Shown one piece after another: positions 44,541-55,744 of a stretch of DNA of 64,000 bases (position 1 is the stretch's first letter; each line of letters begins with the position of its first letter). Origin of the DNA: Lucinisca nassula (Eukaryota > Mollusca > Bivalvia > Lucinida > Lucinidae); assembly GCA_963580285.1 (NCBI GenBank), contig OY757010.1, positions 64,440,406-64,504,405 on the forward strand. The letters run 5' to 3'. Under the pieces are notes generated by a model. That model ran no database searches and was not told where the DNA came from. It was given only the letters and a program-made list of their open reading frames with translations. The position numbers and the translations under genes are program-made.

Positions 44541-45770
44541 GGAAAAAGTGACTTATTTGCGCATGTCTATGACATTTGGAATAATCTGACGTAAAGATGG
44601 CGATTTCTGAAACATTTATGCAAATTCCTCCTTAACAGGTTACAGGCCGTGATTTTTGAACTGATTGCAAATGCTTGCCATATACATGTTGCAGATAAAG
44701 TTATTCATCTCTCGGAATCGTTGTTTCATCATCATTATCCAACGAGGAAATGTGTGTTTGCTCCTTTTATTGTGTTGAGCAGTATATTTCCTATTTTGTT
44801 TTCTTCATTCTTCATGTTCTTAGTTTCTCTTCCTCTTGGCGCCATTGGTAGGCTGTTGTCATTGATAGTGGCTTTTCCTGGACATCTATTTCCTTATTAA
44901 TATAACCACTCTACATCTATGTCAGGGAAGGCAACTGCAGCTCAGTGGTTAGAGCATGCGACTTCTACCTGAGCGGCCGTGTTTTGAATCATATCACAGT
45001 CGGGAATTTTTACCAGTTATGCTTCTTTCCTTTGTAACTACTTTAATGTTGTAAGAATTAAGCATTAAAACAGCTGTAAGATCAAGACACGACAACATAT
45101 TTTTGGCAGTCCAATCACTTGCAACTAGCAGTTTAACAAAACGACTACTGCTGTCGGTTAATTAAAGGGCAAATACATCGAAACACAATGGCACGGTGAA
45201 CAAGAATTAGCGCCAAAAAAGACATGTTTGTCAAGGACCAGAAACAAGACGTAATCCTTAAATACCGGTAAACTATTCCCTTAACACAGAACGTGGGGGT
45301 GGAGCTTAGCGACTGTCAAAATATATGCTATCCCTTCGTCTTCAGATTTGTGGTGTATATTCAAAAGGTATGATTAACATTGCGTCCGTTGTCTGAAGGT
45401 TTCGACCAAAGAACAAAGAAGGACTAGCTATGCTTTCAATCTGTCCCTGTTTTCAGTCATCTCAAACCCTGCCCAGAAGGATGTAATGGAAAGTTCAACA
45501 CGGTTCAATGGAAAGTACAACACGGTGCGACAAACCATTCAGCAGGTCTTGGTTTTTGTTGCAAATATCATTAAACGTATGATGGGGAGAAGTCTTATTG
45601 CTAAACTGCTGGTTCCGTGGTTGTACTAGTCTCTGTACATGTATATATTGGCCTGACAGGAAGTATTGAAAAACATAAAACATAAAGACAGATATCACGA
45701 CATAGCATCGTATCACGAAGAACTGTTTCATTGCAGCCCTTGTTAAAAATTATTTCTGTGATCCCGATGT
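44541..45770. other. No gene; one tRNA-like fragment
   Basis: At 44926-45015 GCAACTGCAGCTCAGTGGTT (A box) with GAGCATGCGACTTC and a weak GTTTTGAATCATA B box: a decayed tRNA-derived SINE head. The remainder shows nothing I can name. Confidence 0.5.
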
Positions 45771-45934
45771 GAGTGAGTGTGTTTGAGTTTTACGTCCCAC
45801 CAACAGCTAAGGTCATACGGAGATGGGACCTAGGTTTAAAGACCCATCCGAAAGTCTGATGAAGCCCGGATCGATCCTGCGATCCCTGCTTTACAAGGCG
45901 AGTAGCGTAACCACTGCACCACGAAGGCTTCTAA
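45771..45934 (-). repeat. tRNA-derived SINE-C copy
   Basis: Same order as 33186-33355: GAGTTTTACGTCCCACCAAC tail side, GGATCGATCC (B box) and ACCACTGCACCACGAAGGC (A box, inverted). Confidence 0.9.
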
Positions 45935-46034
45935 TCCCGATTATGAACACAGATGGTTGATATTTGAAAACACTGTGGTCGATCTTGAGTGTTAGTCATC
46001 GTACAATATCTAGCATGCAGCAGATGTGACTCAT

Positions 46035-46315
46035 CGTGAAAAAACACCCCTTTGCAAATTTGACCGCCTTGAACCCCACTTTTATATAGTAATAGTAAAA
46101 CAGTGGTTTACAGGTTAAACATTATATTCTTATCTCTGCTCTAACATATAGATTGTGGGTACTTGTTAGAACCGCCTCAGTGAGGCGGTTCTAACGAGTA
46201 CCCACAATCTATATTTTGAGCAGCAATTAGGAAAAAATATCACAATATTTCGTCTTAAAATTGCATTTATTCGGCGGTAAAATTTTCAATGTATTTGCGT
46301 GTTTTCGTAATGATT
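46035..46315. repeat. Foldback MITE copy
   Basis: CATCGTGAAAAAACACCCC left end; near-perfect hairpin at 46147-46212 (GGGTACTTGTTAGAACCGCC facing GGCGGTTCTAACGAGTACCC). Confidence 0.9.
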
Positions 46316-46654
46316 GCAACAAATCCGACAAATCCAAAATCAATTAAAATTGAATGAGGATTGGCTATTTTTCAAAACAGAAAGTAGCAATTCGAAAGTC
46401 CAGATGTTGAGAAAAATTTACAGCTATCTGGCCGGATAATGTCCTTTCTTTCTTTTTATACTGCGACACCTCTCTCGAGGATTATGTGCATGTGTACATT
46501 ACACAAACCAGGTTTGCAGGATGAAAGCCTACACAGTAACCATTTAATAATGGTAGGGATCTTTTAGCTGCACTGGGGATGTTCTCCCTGCAAAGGGACC
46601 CCCAGTCAGCGTTTGATCCAAGGACGGTACAATTTGTGGCATTCATAACAGAAG
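46316..46654. other. No gene recognised
   Basis: The minus-strand frame at 46682-46482 (IPSAAKRSLPLLNGYCVGFH) is short and unsupported; I leave it unassigned. Confidence 0.4.
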
Positions 46655-47092
46655 TGGAGGCTATGATCAGGAATCGATACAATTAACCCACAGCTCCCAT
46701 CAGAGACACCAAAGGGAAAGAAACACAAACATGAAACAATAGACCCTAATGGAAACATCAATAGCCAAAAGCCAAGTTACTTTCCCACTAAATGGCCAAT
46801 AGGCTATTCAAAATAAAATAATATAAGCGACACAAACAGCCCAAAACAAACCATAACAAAAATAAACCGCGACAGAAGAACGGCGGTCAACGAAACGAAT
46901 TCCACTGTGTGTGTGTGTGGGGGGGGGGGGGGGCTTGAATCGATTTGACGGGTGTGGACTCGACAGCAAAAAAACACTGAAATGCTGGAGCAAAAGGAAA
47001 CCAACAGTTAGACTGCGATGGGCACGACCAGAGACAGAGCATCAGGCACCAACCAGCATTAAATTTAATTAGATCTCTCTAATTCTAAGTAA

Positions 47093-47138
47093 ATAAAAAT
47101 CAAAAATGAGTTCCGTTAAGAGCAATGAAAACATTCAT
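47093..47138 (-). mobile_element. 46-bp retroposed end of the hammerhead-bearing element
   Basis: Flanked by AATTCTAAGTAA at 47081-47092 and 47139-47150. Sequence matches 20583-20628 (GAGTTCCGTTAAGAGCAATG). An extreme 5' truncation, ending just before the hammerhead. Confidence 0.85.
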
Positions 47139-47294
47139 AATTCTAAGTAAGCCTTTACGCTGGAACCGTCATAGAACCTGAGGCCAGACCCACCGGCGTG
47201 TAATTAAAGAGGGAAGCTAAGTTGTCAACCGTGAATGGGTTAACTACCATGCGTGCAGTGTGTCGAACAACATGTATGTTGTACCCAATCTTTT

Positions 47295-49891
47295 TATGTC
47301 CCCGGTAGCGATAGCGGGGACATATTGTTTTTGCCCTGTCTGTTTGTTTGTTTGTTTGTTAGTTTGTACGTGGACAACTTTAACGTTGGCCATAACTTTT
47401 GAACCGTTTGAGATAGAGCTTTCATATTTGGCCTGAAGGTTCCTTGTCACAAGACCTTCACATTCATGCAAAAAAAATTGACCTGTGACCTTGACCTTGA
47501 CCTACTTAAAAGAAAAAAATAACATTGGTCATAACTTTTGAACCACTTGAGATACAGCCTTCATATTTAGCATGTATGTTCCTTGTGACAAAAGCTTTAC
47601 ATTAATGCAAAAAATTTTGACCTGTGACCTTGACCTTTGACCTACTTAAAATAAAAATAACATTTTGGTCATAACTTTTGAACCGTTTGAGATAGAGCCT
47701 TCATATTTTGAGTGTAGCTTCCTTGTGACAAGAGCATTCACACAAAATTTTGACCTGTGACCTTGACCTTTGACCTACATAAAAGAAAAAGTTAACATTG
47801 GTTATAACTTTCGAACCGTTTGAGATACAGCCTACATATTTAGCATGTATGTTCCTTAAGACAAAAGCTTAACATTCATGTCAAAAATTTTGACCTGTGA
47901 CCTTGACCTTGACCTTTGACCTACTTAAAATAAAAAATAACATTTTGGTCATAACTTTTGAATGGTTTGAGATAGAGCCTTCATATTTTGCATGAAGGTT
48001 CCTTGTGACAAGAGCTTTACATTCACACAAAAAAATTTGCCCTGTGACCTTGACCTTTGACCTAGATAAAAGAAAAATTTAACATTGTCATAACTTTTGA
48101 ACCGTTTGAGATACAGCCTTCATATTTAGAATGTAGGTTCCTTGTGACAAACGCTTTACATTCATGCAATAATTTTTACCTGTGACCTTGACCTTTGACC
48201 TACTTAAAAAAATAAACATTTTTGAACCACTTGAGATACAGCCTTCATATTTAGCATGTATGTTCCTTGTGACAAAAGCTTTACATTCATGCAAAAAATT
48301 TTGACCTGTGACCTTGACCATTGATCTATTTAAAATAAAGAATAACATTTTGGTCATACTTTTGAACCGTTTGAGATAGAGCCTTCATATTTTGCTTGTA
48401 GCTTCCTTGTGACAAGAGCTTTACATTCACACAAAAATTTTGACCTGTGACCTTGATCTTTGACCTACATAAAAGAAAAAGTTAACATTGGTCATAACTT
48501 TCGAACCGTTTGAGATACAGCCTTCATATTTAGCATGTATATAATTAAAAAATAACATTTTGGTCATAACTTTTGAATGGTTTGAGATAGAGCCTTCATA
48601 TTTTGCATGAATGTTCCTTGTGACAAGAGCTTTACATTCACACAAAAAAATTTGCCCTGTGATCTTGACCTTGACCTTTGACCTAGATAAAAGAAAAATT
48701 TAACATTGTCATAACTTTTGAACCGTTTGAGATACAGCCTTCATATTTAGAATGTAGGTTCCTTGTGACAAACGCTTTACATTCATGCAATAATTTTTAC
48801 CTGTGACCTTGACCTTTGACCTACTTAAAAAAATAAACATTTTTGAACCACTTGAGATACAGCCTTCATATTTAGCATGTATGTTCCTTGTGACAAAAGC
48901 TTTACATTCATGCAAAAAATTTTGACCTGTGACCTTGACCATTGATCTATTTAAAATAAAGAATAACATTTTGGTCATACTTTTGAACCGTTTGAGATAG
49001 AGCCTTCATATTTTGCTTGTAGCTTCCTTGTGACAAGAGCTTTACATTCACACAAAAATTTTGACCTGTGACCTTGATCTTTGACCTACATAAAAGAAAA
49101 AGTTAACATTGGTCATAACTTTCGAACCGTTTGAGATACAGCCTTCATATTTAGCATGTATATAATTAAAAAATAACATTTTGGTCATAACTTTTGAATG
49201 GTTTGAGATAGAGCCTTCATATTTTGCATGAATGTTCCTTGTGACAAGAGCTTTACATTCACACAAAAAAATTTGCCCTGTGATCTTGACCTTGACCTTT
49301 GACCTAGATAAAAGAAAAATTTAACATTGTCATAACTTTTGAACCGTTTGAGATACAGCCTTCATATTTAGAATGTAGGTTCCTTGTGACAAACGCTTAA
49401 CATTCATGCAAAAATTTTGGCCTGTGACCTTGACCTTTGACCTACTTAAAAAAATAAACATTTTTGGTCATAACTTTCTAACCGTTTGGGATAGAGCTTT
49501 CATATTTTGCATATAGGTTCCCTGTGATTAGAGCTTTTCATACATGCAAAATGTTTGGACCTTGACCTTTGACCTACTTAAAAGAAAAAATATAATTGTT
49601 CATAACTTTTGAACCGTTTAAGACAGAGTCTTAATATTTGGCATGTAGGTTCCTTGTGACAATAGCTTTACATTCATGCAAATTGTTTTTGACCTGTGAC
49701 CTTGACCTACTTTAAAGAAAAAATATTATTGTTCATAACTTTTGAACCATTTAAGATAGAGCTTTCATATTTGGCATGTAAGTTTCTTGTGTCAAGGGCT
49801 TCCCACACAAACAAAAATCTTGAACTGAGCAACTTTGAATAAAAAATGACCATGCCCGGGGACATGTTCGTGTTTCACAAACACATCTTGT
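47295..49891 (+). mobile_element. Helitron-like element, TGTCCCCGG type, AGGTCA-rich core
   Basis: 5' TATGTCCCCGGTAGCGATAG with hairpin to GCGGGGACATA, CTGTCTGTTTGTTTG tract, about 17 core units of ~120-155 bp marked by CATAACTTTTGAACCGTTTG and CCTTGTGACAA, inverted motif CCCGGGGACA at 49856-49865, hairpin GTGTTTCACAAACAC and terminus CTTGT. Two 621-bp blocks (48064-48684 and 48685-49305) are nearly identical. Open frames of 72-89 codons on the minus strand just repeat the core and are not genes. Confidence 0.9.
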
Positions 49892-49944
49892 TATATCGAA
49901 GAATGATTTTACGAAATTGGGTGCAATAAGATGACTGTGGAGCA

Positions 49945-50045
49945 TGTTCAGATACCGCAGTTTTATTACCGCTGCGAGGGATTGAACCCGGGACCTCTAG
50001 CCTCAAGGACAAGTGCCTTAATCGCTGAGCTACAACACATCCATG
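49945..50045 (-). repeat. tRNA-derived SINE head
   Basis: Minus strand TGTTGTAGCTCAGCGATTAA (A box) and CCCGGGTTCAATCCCTCG (B box), followed by GCGGTAATAAAACTGCGG, a small hairpin. No clear 3' tail. Confidence 0.8.
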
Positions 50046-50215
50046 TCCGTGTAAACACGACAGCTCATCAAAAGTGAGATGGTCAGATGAAGAAAAGGTC
50101 AAATGTTTAAGTTAGTCACGTGCCAGATGTTGTAAAAAAAAAAAAATAAAATAAAACAAAATGACCGCGCCCTTGCAAGATCTAGTAAAATTCATGCAAG
50201 CTAAATTTGTCGATA
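50046..50215. other. Short unassigned stretch
   Basis: Contains an A-rich tract (50136-50160); no exon. Confidence 0.4.
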
Positions 50216-50561
50216 CAGTAGAACTTTGATGGCTCGAACACCGCTGGCTCGTTTACCATGGCTGACTCGAACCCTTTCTTGAGTCCCTAGGGAATTTCGC
50301 TACATAAGAAATAGTGAGGGGGAATTTAGGCTATTTTCGTTCCTTATCTTGCAAATGTATGCCGTGTGTACTCATCAGAATCGCCTCGATGAGGCGATTC
50401 TAATGAGTTCACACAGCATACATTTTCATTACAGAACACCGAAAAGATGACTAAAAGTATCTCGTTATGCCTCCTGACAGTAACCTCAGTGGCTCGAACT
50501 ACCCCTGTCTCGAACAGATTTTCGAGGTCCCAAAGGTGTTCGAGTCATCGAAGTTCGACTG
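50216..50561. mobile_element. Pogo/Tigger-like MITE with a nested hairpin
   Basis: Inverted ends CAGTAGAACTTTGATGGCTC and GAGTCATCGAAGTTCGACTG, TA on each side (50214-50215, 50562-50563). Internal GGCTCGAAC / GTTCGAG words. The hairpin at 50355-50430 is a divergent member of the foldback family. Confidence 0.85.
50355..50430. repeat. Divergent foldback hairpin with paired changes
   Basis: ATGTATGCCGTGTGTACTCA ... AGAATCGCCTCGATGAGGCG and the matching right arm GAGTTCACACAGCATACAT. Relative to the common form both arms changed together (AACCGCC/GGCGGTT to AATCGCC/GGCGATT). Confidence 0.85.
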
Positions 50562-50798
50562 TATTTAGCTCTCTCGTCAGATCGAACCAGGATGCACGAG
50601 CTTTCTTGATCAGTATAAGAAAAATCGTCTTGAAACAACTGCCTAAATGAAATTTGTTGTGCATCTTTTCCCTCTGCGTTTTTTTTTCGCCATATTAATT
50701 AAGTCAAGTGACCGATTTTAAAAACGTGATCGTTATGCTAAACGAAATTTTACGGAAATTTCACGATTTTCTAGTCGAATACAAAACGTGATTCACTT

Positions 50799-51275
50799 CA
50801 TCATAGTGCAGATTATATTTTATTTTCCTCTGGGATCATTGCGCCCATCCCGGTAACATTGAAAATCGAATACCACTCAAGCCGGAGCTAGGGGGCGCGT
50901 GCAGTCTTGCTAACTACATTGCTGTACATGAAGAGACTCAATAAAACCGATTCTCCGATTTTCGTTCTTTTATGTGTTCTTTGTTTCCAAAGGCAACAGT
51001 TTAGCTTTTGTTTTACCTCACTGCAGCGGGTGTTAAATGCCGTGTGGCGCCTGTAAAAAGTCTCTCCCTGCTACATCATAGTGCAGATTATATTTTCTTT
51101 TGCTTTGGGATAATTGAGCACATACTGGTGACATTGAAAATCGAATACCGCACAAGCCGGCGCTAGGAGGGTGGGGGCGTAAGCAGCCTGGCTCTATGAA
51201 GAGACTCAATAAAACCTAGTCTCCGATTTTCGTTGGTGTTCTTTGCTTCCAAAGGCAACATTTTAGCTTTTTATT
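50799..51275. repeat. Tandem duplication of a ~275-bp unit
   Basis: CATCATAGTGCAGATTATAT, ACATTGAAAATCGAATACC, GAAGAGACTCAATAAAACC and TTCCAAAGGCAACA each occur twice, about 270 bp apart (50799 and 51074 starts). Copies are clearly diverged. Confidence 0.85.
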
Positions 51276-52010
51276 TTACGTTATAAATCGTGGACCACAG
51301 TTTTCCCAGTCGAATACGCCTATTAATTTCTATGAAAGATCAGGGAGAAATCTGTTTTGGTCTATTAAAATTTAAATCAGGCTTTTAATAAACAAAAATG
51401 TAGATGTTTTTGTGCATATATTCTGCCTACGTACGGTTTTTCGACACTACTTCTGTGACGTGGAAGGGTACCGTAGACGTATGTCGTATAGTGTTCTGTT
51501 TTGGTACTTCGCTTTTATAACACAATAAAATAAAGTCTTTCAAAAGTTTCTAAGTTTTAATTTTCATTTCATTTCATTTCCGCGACAACCCCAAAAGTTG
51601 TATCAGATTAATTTCAATCTGATACTTTCAAAAATGAGATCTTGTCACGACAGCTCTGATCTCGCTACATTGTAAAATAGATCTCCCACTAACGTGTTTA
51701 AAATTGGACCTTATATATGTTCTCTGAGCATTTCTAACATTTCACAATTCACGTTTACACCCTTATTATTTGTGCAAACGTCAATCATACTGCATAGTTT
51801 CAGGACGCTACCACGCAATTATTGAAAGGTTATTGTTTTCCTAAATGCCTTTAAAAGCATTCTGCAACTGTTGAATTGACATAACATTAAAACATACACC
51901 CCTATAACTGACATAAACCACCTTTTTGAGTGGCATATCCGTATACATTTTATAATTATGTCAGTTTTGTTTACTGCACCTGCATGTCTCTAGAAACTGA
52001 TAAACACCAG
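51276..52010. other. No gene; one short hairpin
   Basis: GTATCAGATT / AATCTGATAC with a 6-nt loop at 51600-51625 after an (ATTTC)n run. Nothing else recognised. Confidence 0.5.
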
Positions 52011-52612
52011 GGGCCAGTTTCATCAAAGCATTTGCGACGTGTTTTCGTCTTAGAAAGATCGTACGAAGTTCTTACGACAAAAATCCTGTTTCATCAAATG
52101 CTCGAGTTCTGCGATGTTCGCACATTTAGTCGTATTTCTGAGATGAATATTTAGACATCGCACATTGAAATTTTCTTCTTATCACAGCCATAGCTGAAGA
52201 AGATGACGCGCGGTATAGGTTAAAGAAACCTACGCTCATCCATTGAGTAACGTTGTTAAAAAGGATGGTACGCAACTTGTCATTTTGGTTACCTTCGCAG
52301 ATCACGCCCATTACTTATACAAGCCCACGCAATGAATGTTTAGGTTTAGGGTGGGGGTTTCTTTTTTTTTAAGTAGAGATTGAGGGTACTCGTTAGAAGC
52401 GCCTCGTTGTGGTTGTGCTTACGAGTACCCGCAATATATATTTCATGGTATAACCTAGAACCGACGTTCGCTTTCGGAGAAATAGATTGGCCTGCATAGT
52501 GCTCCCGCGCAGAGCTGAAACTGACCAACATAACGAAAACACACCTATACAAATACATTGTATCCTTTATTGCCAAAAAAAATGAAAATTTCCAGATAAA
52601 AATTGTGATATT

Positions 52613-53005
52613 TTTGGCTTGCAGCGACGGCTGCAAGCCATTTAGATTGGAAATGTGGTTCCGGTTTTAGACTTCTCTTTCTATGTTATTTTGGATGCTC
52701 AGATGTTTTTTCGAAAACAAAAATCAGAGATACAGTCAGCTTTTTCCGGTGTTCTGGTTCCCTAACCCTATAGCTCAATAGCTTTCGCATATTTTAATAG
52801 AATACAGGGTACCAGTTTAGTGAGAGATGGTCTAGTGACAGAGCTATCGTTTCTGTGCGAAAGTCTAACTAAACACCGAAGCGAATTTATCCACTAGGCC
52901 ACGGTCTACGTAGTACTACCGTCAATACAGTTTACCTGACCACATTCATAAATCATCCGTGTAGCAGTCTACAGTTCACTCGAAGGTAAAAACTCGATGG
53001 GTTTT
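52613..53005 (+). other. Start of the composite insertion, hairpin GGCTTGCAG
   Basis: Begins with GGCTTGCAGCGACGGCTGCAAGCC-type hairpin (arms of nine bases), which looks like the GC-rich 5' hairpin of the Helitron-like set, but I find neither core nor 3' end belonging to it. The rest is unrecognised. Confidence 0.4.
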
Positions 53006-53903
53006 TATGCCCCCGCCATTCGGAGAATAGCGGAAGGGCATTAAGTTTTACCCCTGTCCGTCCGTTTGTTTGTCCGTCCGTCCGTCCCGACATCGTGTGC
53101 GGGCCATAACTCCTAAACCGTATGGAATATATTCATGAAACTTCACAGGTGCATTCATCACACTGAGACGATGTGTCATGAACAAGGAAGACAACTCCTG
53201 CATTTTTGGTTTTTGGATTATCTGCCCTTGACTTAGTACCATATAGTAAACCGTGTCCGGGCCCTAACTCCTAAACCGTATGGAATATATTCATGAAACT
53301 TCACAGGTGCCTTCATCACACTAAGATGATGTGTCATGAACAAGGAAGACAACTCTTGCATTTTTGGTTTTTGGATTATCTGCCCTTGACTAAGTACCAT
53401 ATAGTAAACCGTGTCCGAGCCATAACTCCTAAACCGTATGGAATATATTCATGAAACTTCACAGGTACATTCATCACACTGAGACGATGTGTCATGAACA
53501 AGGAAGACAACTCTTGCATTTTTGTTTTTTGGATTATCTGCCCTTGTCTTAGTACCATATAGTAAACCGTGTCCGGGCCATAATTCCTAAACCGTATGGA
53601 ATATATTCATGAAACTTCACAGGTGCATTCATCACACTGAGACGATGTGTCATGAACAAGGAAGACAACTCTTGCATTGTTGGTTTTTGATTATCTGCCC
53701 TTGACTTAGTACCACATAGTAAACCGTCTCCGGGCCATAACTCCTAAACCGTATGGAATATATTCATGAAACTTCACAGGTGCATTCATCACACTGAGAC
53801 GATGTGTCATGAACAAGGAAGACAACTTTTGCAAGTACATTTGTTATATTTTATGAATGGCATTTGGCGGGGGCATCCGTGTCCTATGGACACTTTTTCT
53901 CGT
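53006..53903 (+). mobile_element. Helitron-like element, TGCCCCCGCC type
   Basis: 5' TATGCCCCCGCCATTCGGAG, CCCCTGTCCGTCCGTTTG tract, five ~158-bp core units (GGGCCATAACTCCTAAACCG at 53100, 53258, 53416, 53574, 53732 approximately), inverted motif GGCGGGGGCAT, hairpin GTGTCCTATGGACAC, terminus CTCGT. Confidence 0.88.
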
Positions 53904-53989
53904 GTTGAATTTTTTATAGGGTAGATTCCTGACGTCAGAAGTGTTAACTAGAGTAGGTAAACTGAACTGCTGCGTCTTTTTTAGCGTGT

Positions 53990-54239
53990 CCGATCAATAT
54001 CTTTCTTATTCCTGGATTGATTTTAGAATAACTTGACAGTAATGTTAATCATCATGAGAGGATGTGTTGTGCGCAAAACCCAGGTTGGATTCTAAAACCG
54101 AGTTATCATGTTCAAAATGATTCTTTGAGCTATGTTCTTTCATTTCCTTGTTCCTTATAGTATTTTAACATCAAAATTTTCCTACTCCTCTGATAGCGCT
54201 GCCGGGGCGTTAGTCAGCTTCACTGACAGCTCTAGTTAT
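53990..54239 (+). mobile_element. Helitron-like element, GGGCCCCGCAC type, 3' part
   Basis: One diverged core unit (TTTCTTATTCCTGGATTGAT) and the 3' end CTGATAGCGCTGCCGGGGC, hairpin GTCAGCTTCACTGAC, AGCTCTAGT. Same 3' end as 60479-61202. Confidence 0.75.
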
Positions 54240-54573
54240 ATTGAAGGTACTGCCACCAATAAATGAACAAAGTTTACGGCGTACTGACAGTTAATTGGTC
54301 CACTTTTTATCAAGATTAAGATTCACCTTAAATAGCTTTATACTGTTTATTTATTTTTAGACTTTCAGATAAAAACTGTTACCATTGGTAACATTTTTTA
54401 CTTTGGTTGTCTCTTGTTTATAATATTTTTATACTTTGCTAATAAAAGATGTTACCATTTAATGTCTCTTCCTCCTTTGTCTTATACTCCCTTGTATGTA
54501 TATTTGTGTCGTCACCTAACAATTACATGTTTACTGGCCACATGACATGAATGTATACTCAGTATGTCTAAAA

Positions 54574-54802
54574 GACCGCCTCCGTGGTCCAGTGATTAAG
54601 GTCGCTGACTTGTAATCACTGGAGGGTCATGGGTTCGAGCCCCGCTACCGACCATGATCGTTTATGTGAGAATATTTGGTAGTTTGTGTTGGAGGATCGG
54701 AGTCTAGTACTGGTACTTTCCAGGAACGATGGTTAGGAAACTGCCCGCCTGTATATGACTGAAAGATTGTTGAACGGGCGTAAAACCTAGCAAAACAAAC
54801 AG
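54574..54802 (+). repeat. tRNA-derived SINE-D copy
   Basis: ACCGCCTCCGTGGTCCAGTG (A box), ATGGGTTCGAGCCCCG (B box), body with GTACTTTCCAGGAACGATGG, tail GTTGAACGGGCGTAAAACC then AGCAAAACAAACAG. About 230 bp. Confidence 0.93.
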
Positions 54803-54992
54803 TATTTATGATGTGTTCTACCTCATTTTTGTCTCTCATAAATCTGTTAGGGACATTTATTTTGTCTTGTTTGTCCAGTTCTACTTGCCAAATCACATAT
54901 CGTCCGTGCTCCATAAGTCCATTATTCCTCCTGTCTGTCTGTTAACAATGTCTTCTTCCAACTACTATTCAGATACTACTAAGCAAATTTCA
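54803..54992. other. Short unassigned stretch
   Basis: No exon or repeat recognised. Confidence 0.4.
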
Positions 54993-55644
54993 ACTAGAGC
55001 TGCCGCCTAACGGGCGCCAATTATACCCCCGCATGCGTTTTCAGACAAATTTTTACAAGTATTTGACCTTGAGGAAGGTCAACGTAAAGGTCAAGGTCAG
55101 GTTTGTGTATATCAATCTTAAGTACTAGTGACAAGGTGTGTGGTGTGTGAATATTAAAGAAATCGGTCAAAGAATAAGGAAGTTATGAGCAATGTTAAAG
55201 TTTTTTGTAACGGACCGACGACGACGACAAATTTTTACAAGTATTTGACCTTGAGGAAGGTCAACGTAAAGGTCAAGGTCAGGTTTGTGTATATCAATCT
55301 TAAGTACTAGTGGCAAGGTGTGTGGTGTGTGAATATTAAAGAAATCGGTCAAAGAATAAGGAAGTTATGAGCAATGTTAAATTTTTGTGTAACGGACCGA
55401 CGACGACGACAATTTTTTACAAGTATTTGACCTTGAGGAAGGTCAACGTAAAGGTCAAGGTCAGGTTTGTGTATATCAATCTTAAGTACTAGTGGCAAGG
55501 TATGTGGTGTGTGAATATTAAAGAAATCGGTCAAAGAATAAGGAAGTTATGAGCAATGTTAAAGTTTTTTTGTAACGGACCGACGACGACAGACGACAAG
55601 CTGACTCCTATATACCCCCTTCAAACTTCGTTTGCGGGGGTATA
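54993..55644 (-). mobile_element. Helitron-like element, TATACCCCCGCA type
   Basis: Minus strand: 5' TATACCCCCGCAAACGAAG with hairpin to GAAGGGGGTATA, CGTCGTCGTCGGTCCG tract, three 182-bp core units (start spacing 182, 182), inverted motif TGCGGGGGTATA, GGCGCCCGTTAGGCGG fold, terminus CTAGT at 54993. Core contains GGTCAACGTAAAGGTCAAGG on the plus strand. Confidence 0.88.
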
Positions 55645-55744
55645 ATAAAACAGGGTCATCACAATAACCCCTTACTATCAATAGTTGGTCAAAAGTGAGA
55701 ATGTGATCATTGGGTCACATGTCAATGCCTCAGTTACCTTAACA

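Larger units (their letters stand above)
46655..49925 (-). mobile_element. Reverse-transcriptase retroelement relic split by a Helitron-like element
   Basis: 46655-47294 follows 3356-4060 (GATCAGGAATCGATACAATT, GAAATGCTGGAGCAAAAGGA, GAGACAGAGCATCAGG, GCTAAGTTGTCAACCGTGAA). The match breaks at CCCAATCTTTTTA (47296) and resumes at ATATCGAAGAATGATTTTAC (49893) exactly where 3929-4636 reads through. A (GT)n-G16 tract lies at 46903-46934 in the untranslated part. Confidence 0.85.

Noticed and set aside
46482..46682. Minus-strand 66-codon frame
   Set aside because: Protein-like in part but short, without splice context or recognisable family; left unassigned.
48088..49266. Pairs of identical 89- and 72-codon minus-strand frames
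   Set aside because: Exact repetition follows from the 621-bp duplication of a tandem core; no protein family resemblance.
54574..54660. Possible tRNA gene on the plus strand
   Set aside because: Same reasoning: tRNA-like promoter but part of a 230-bp SINE.
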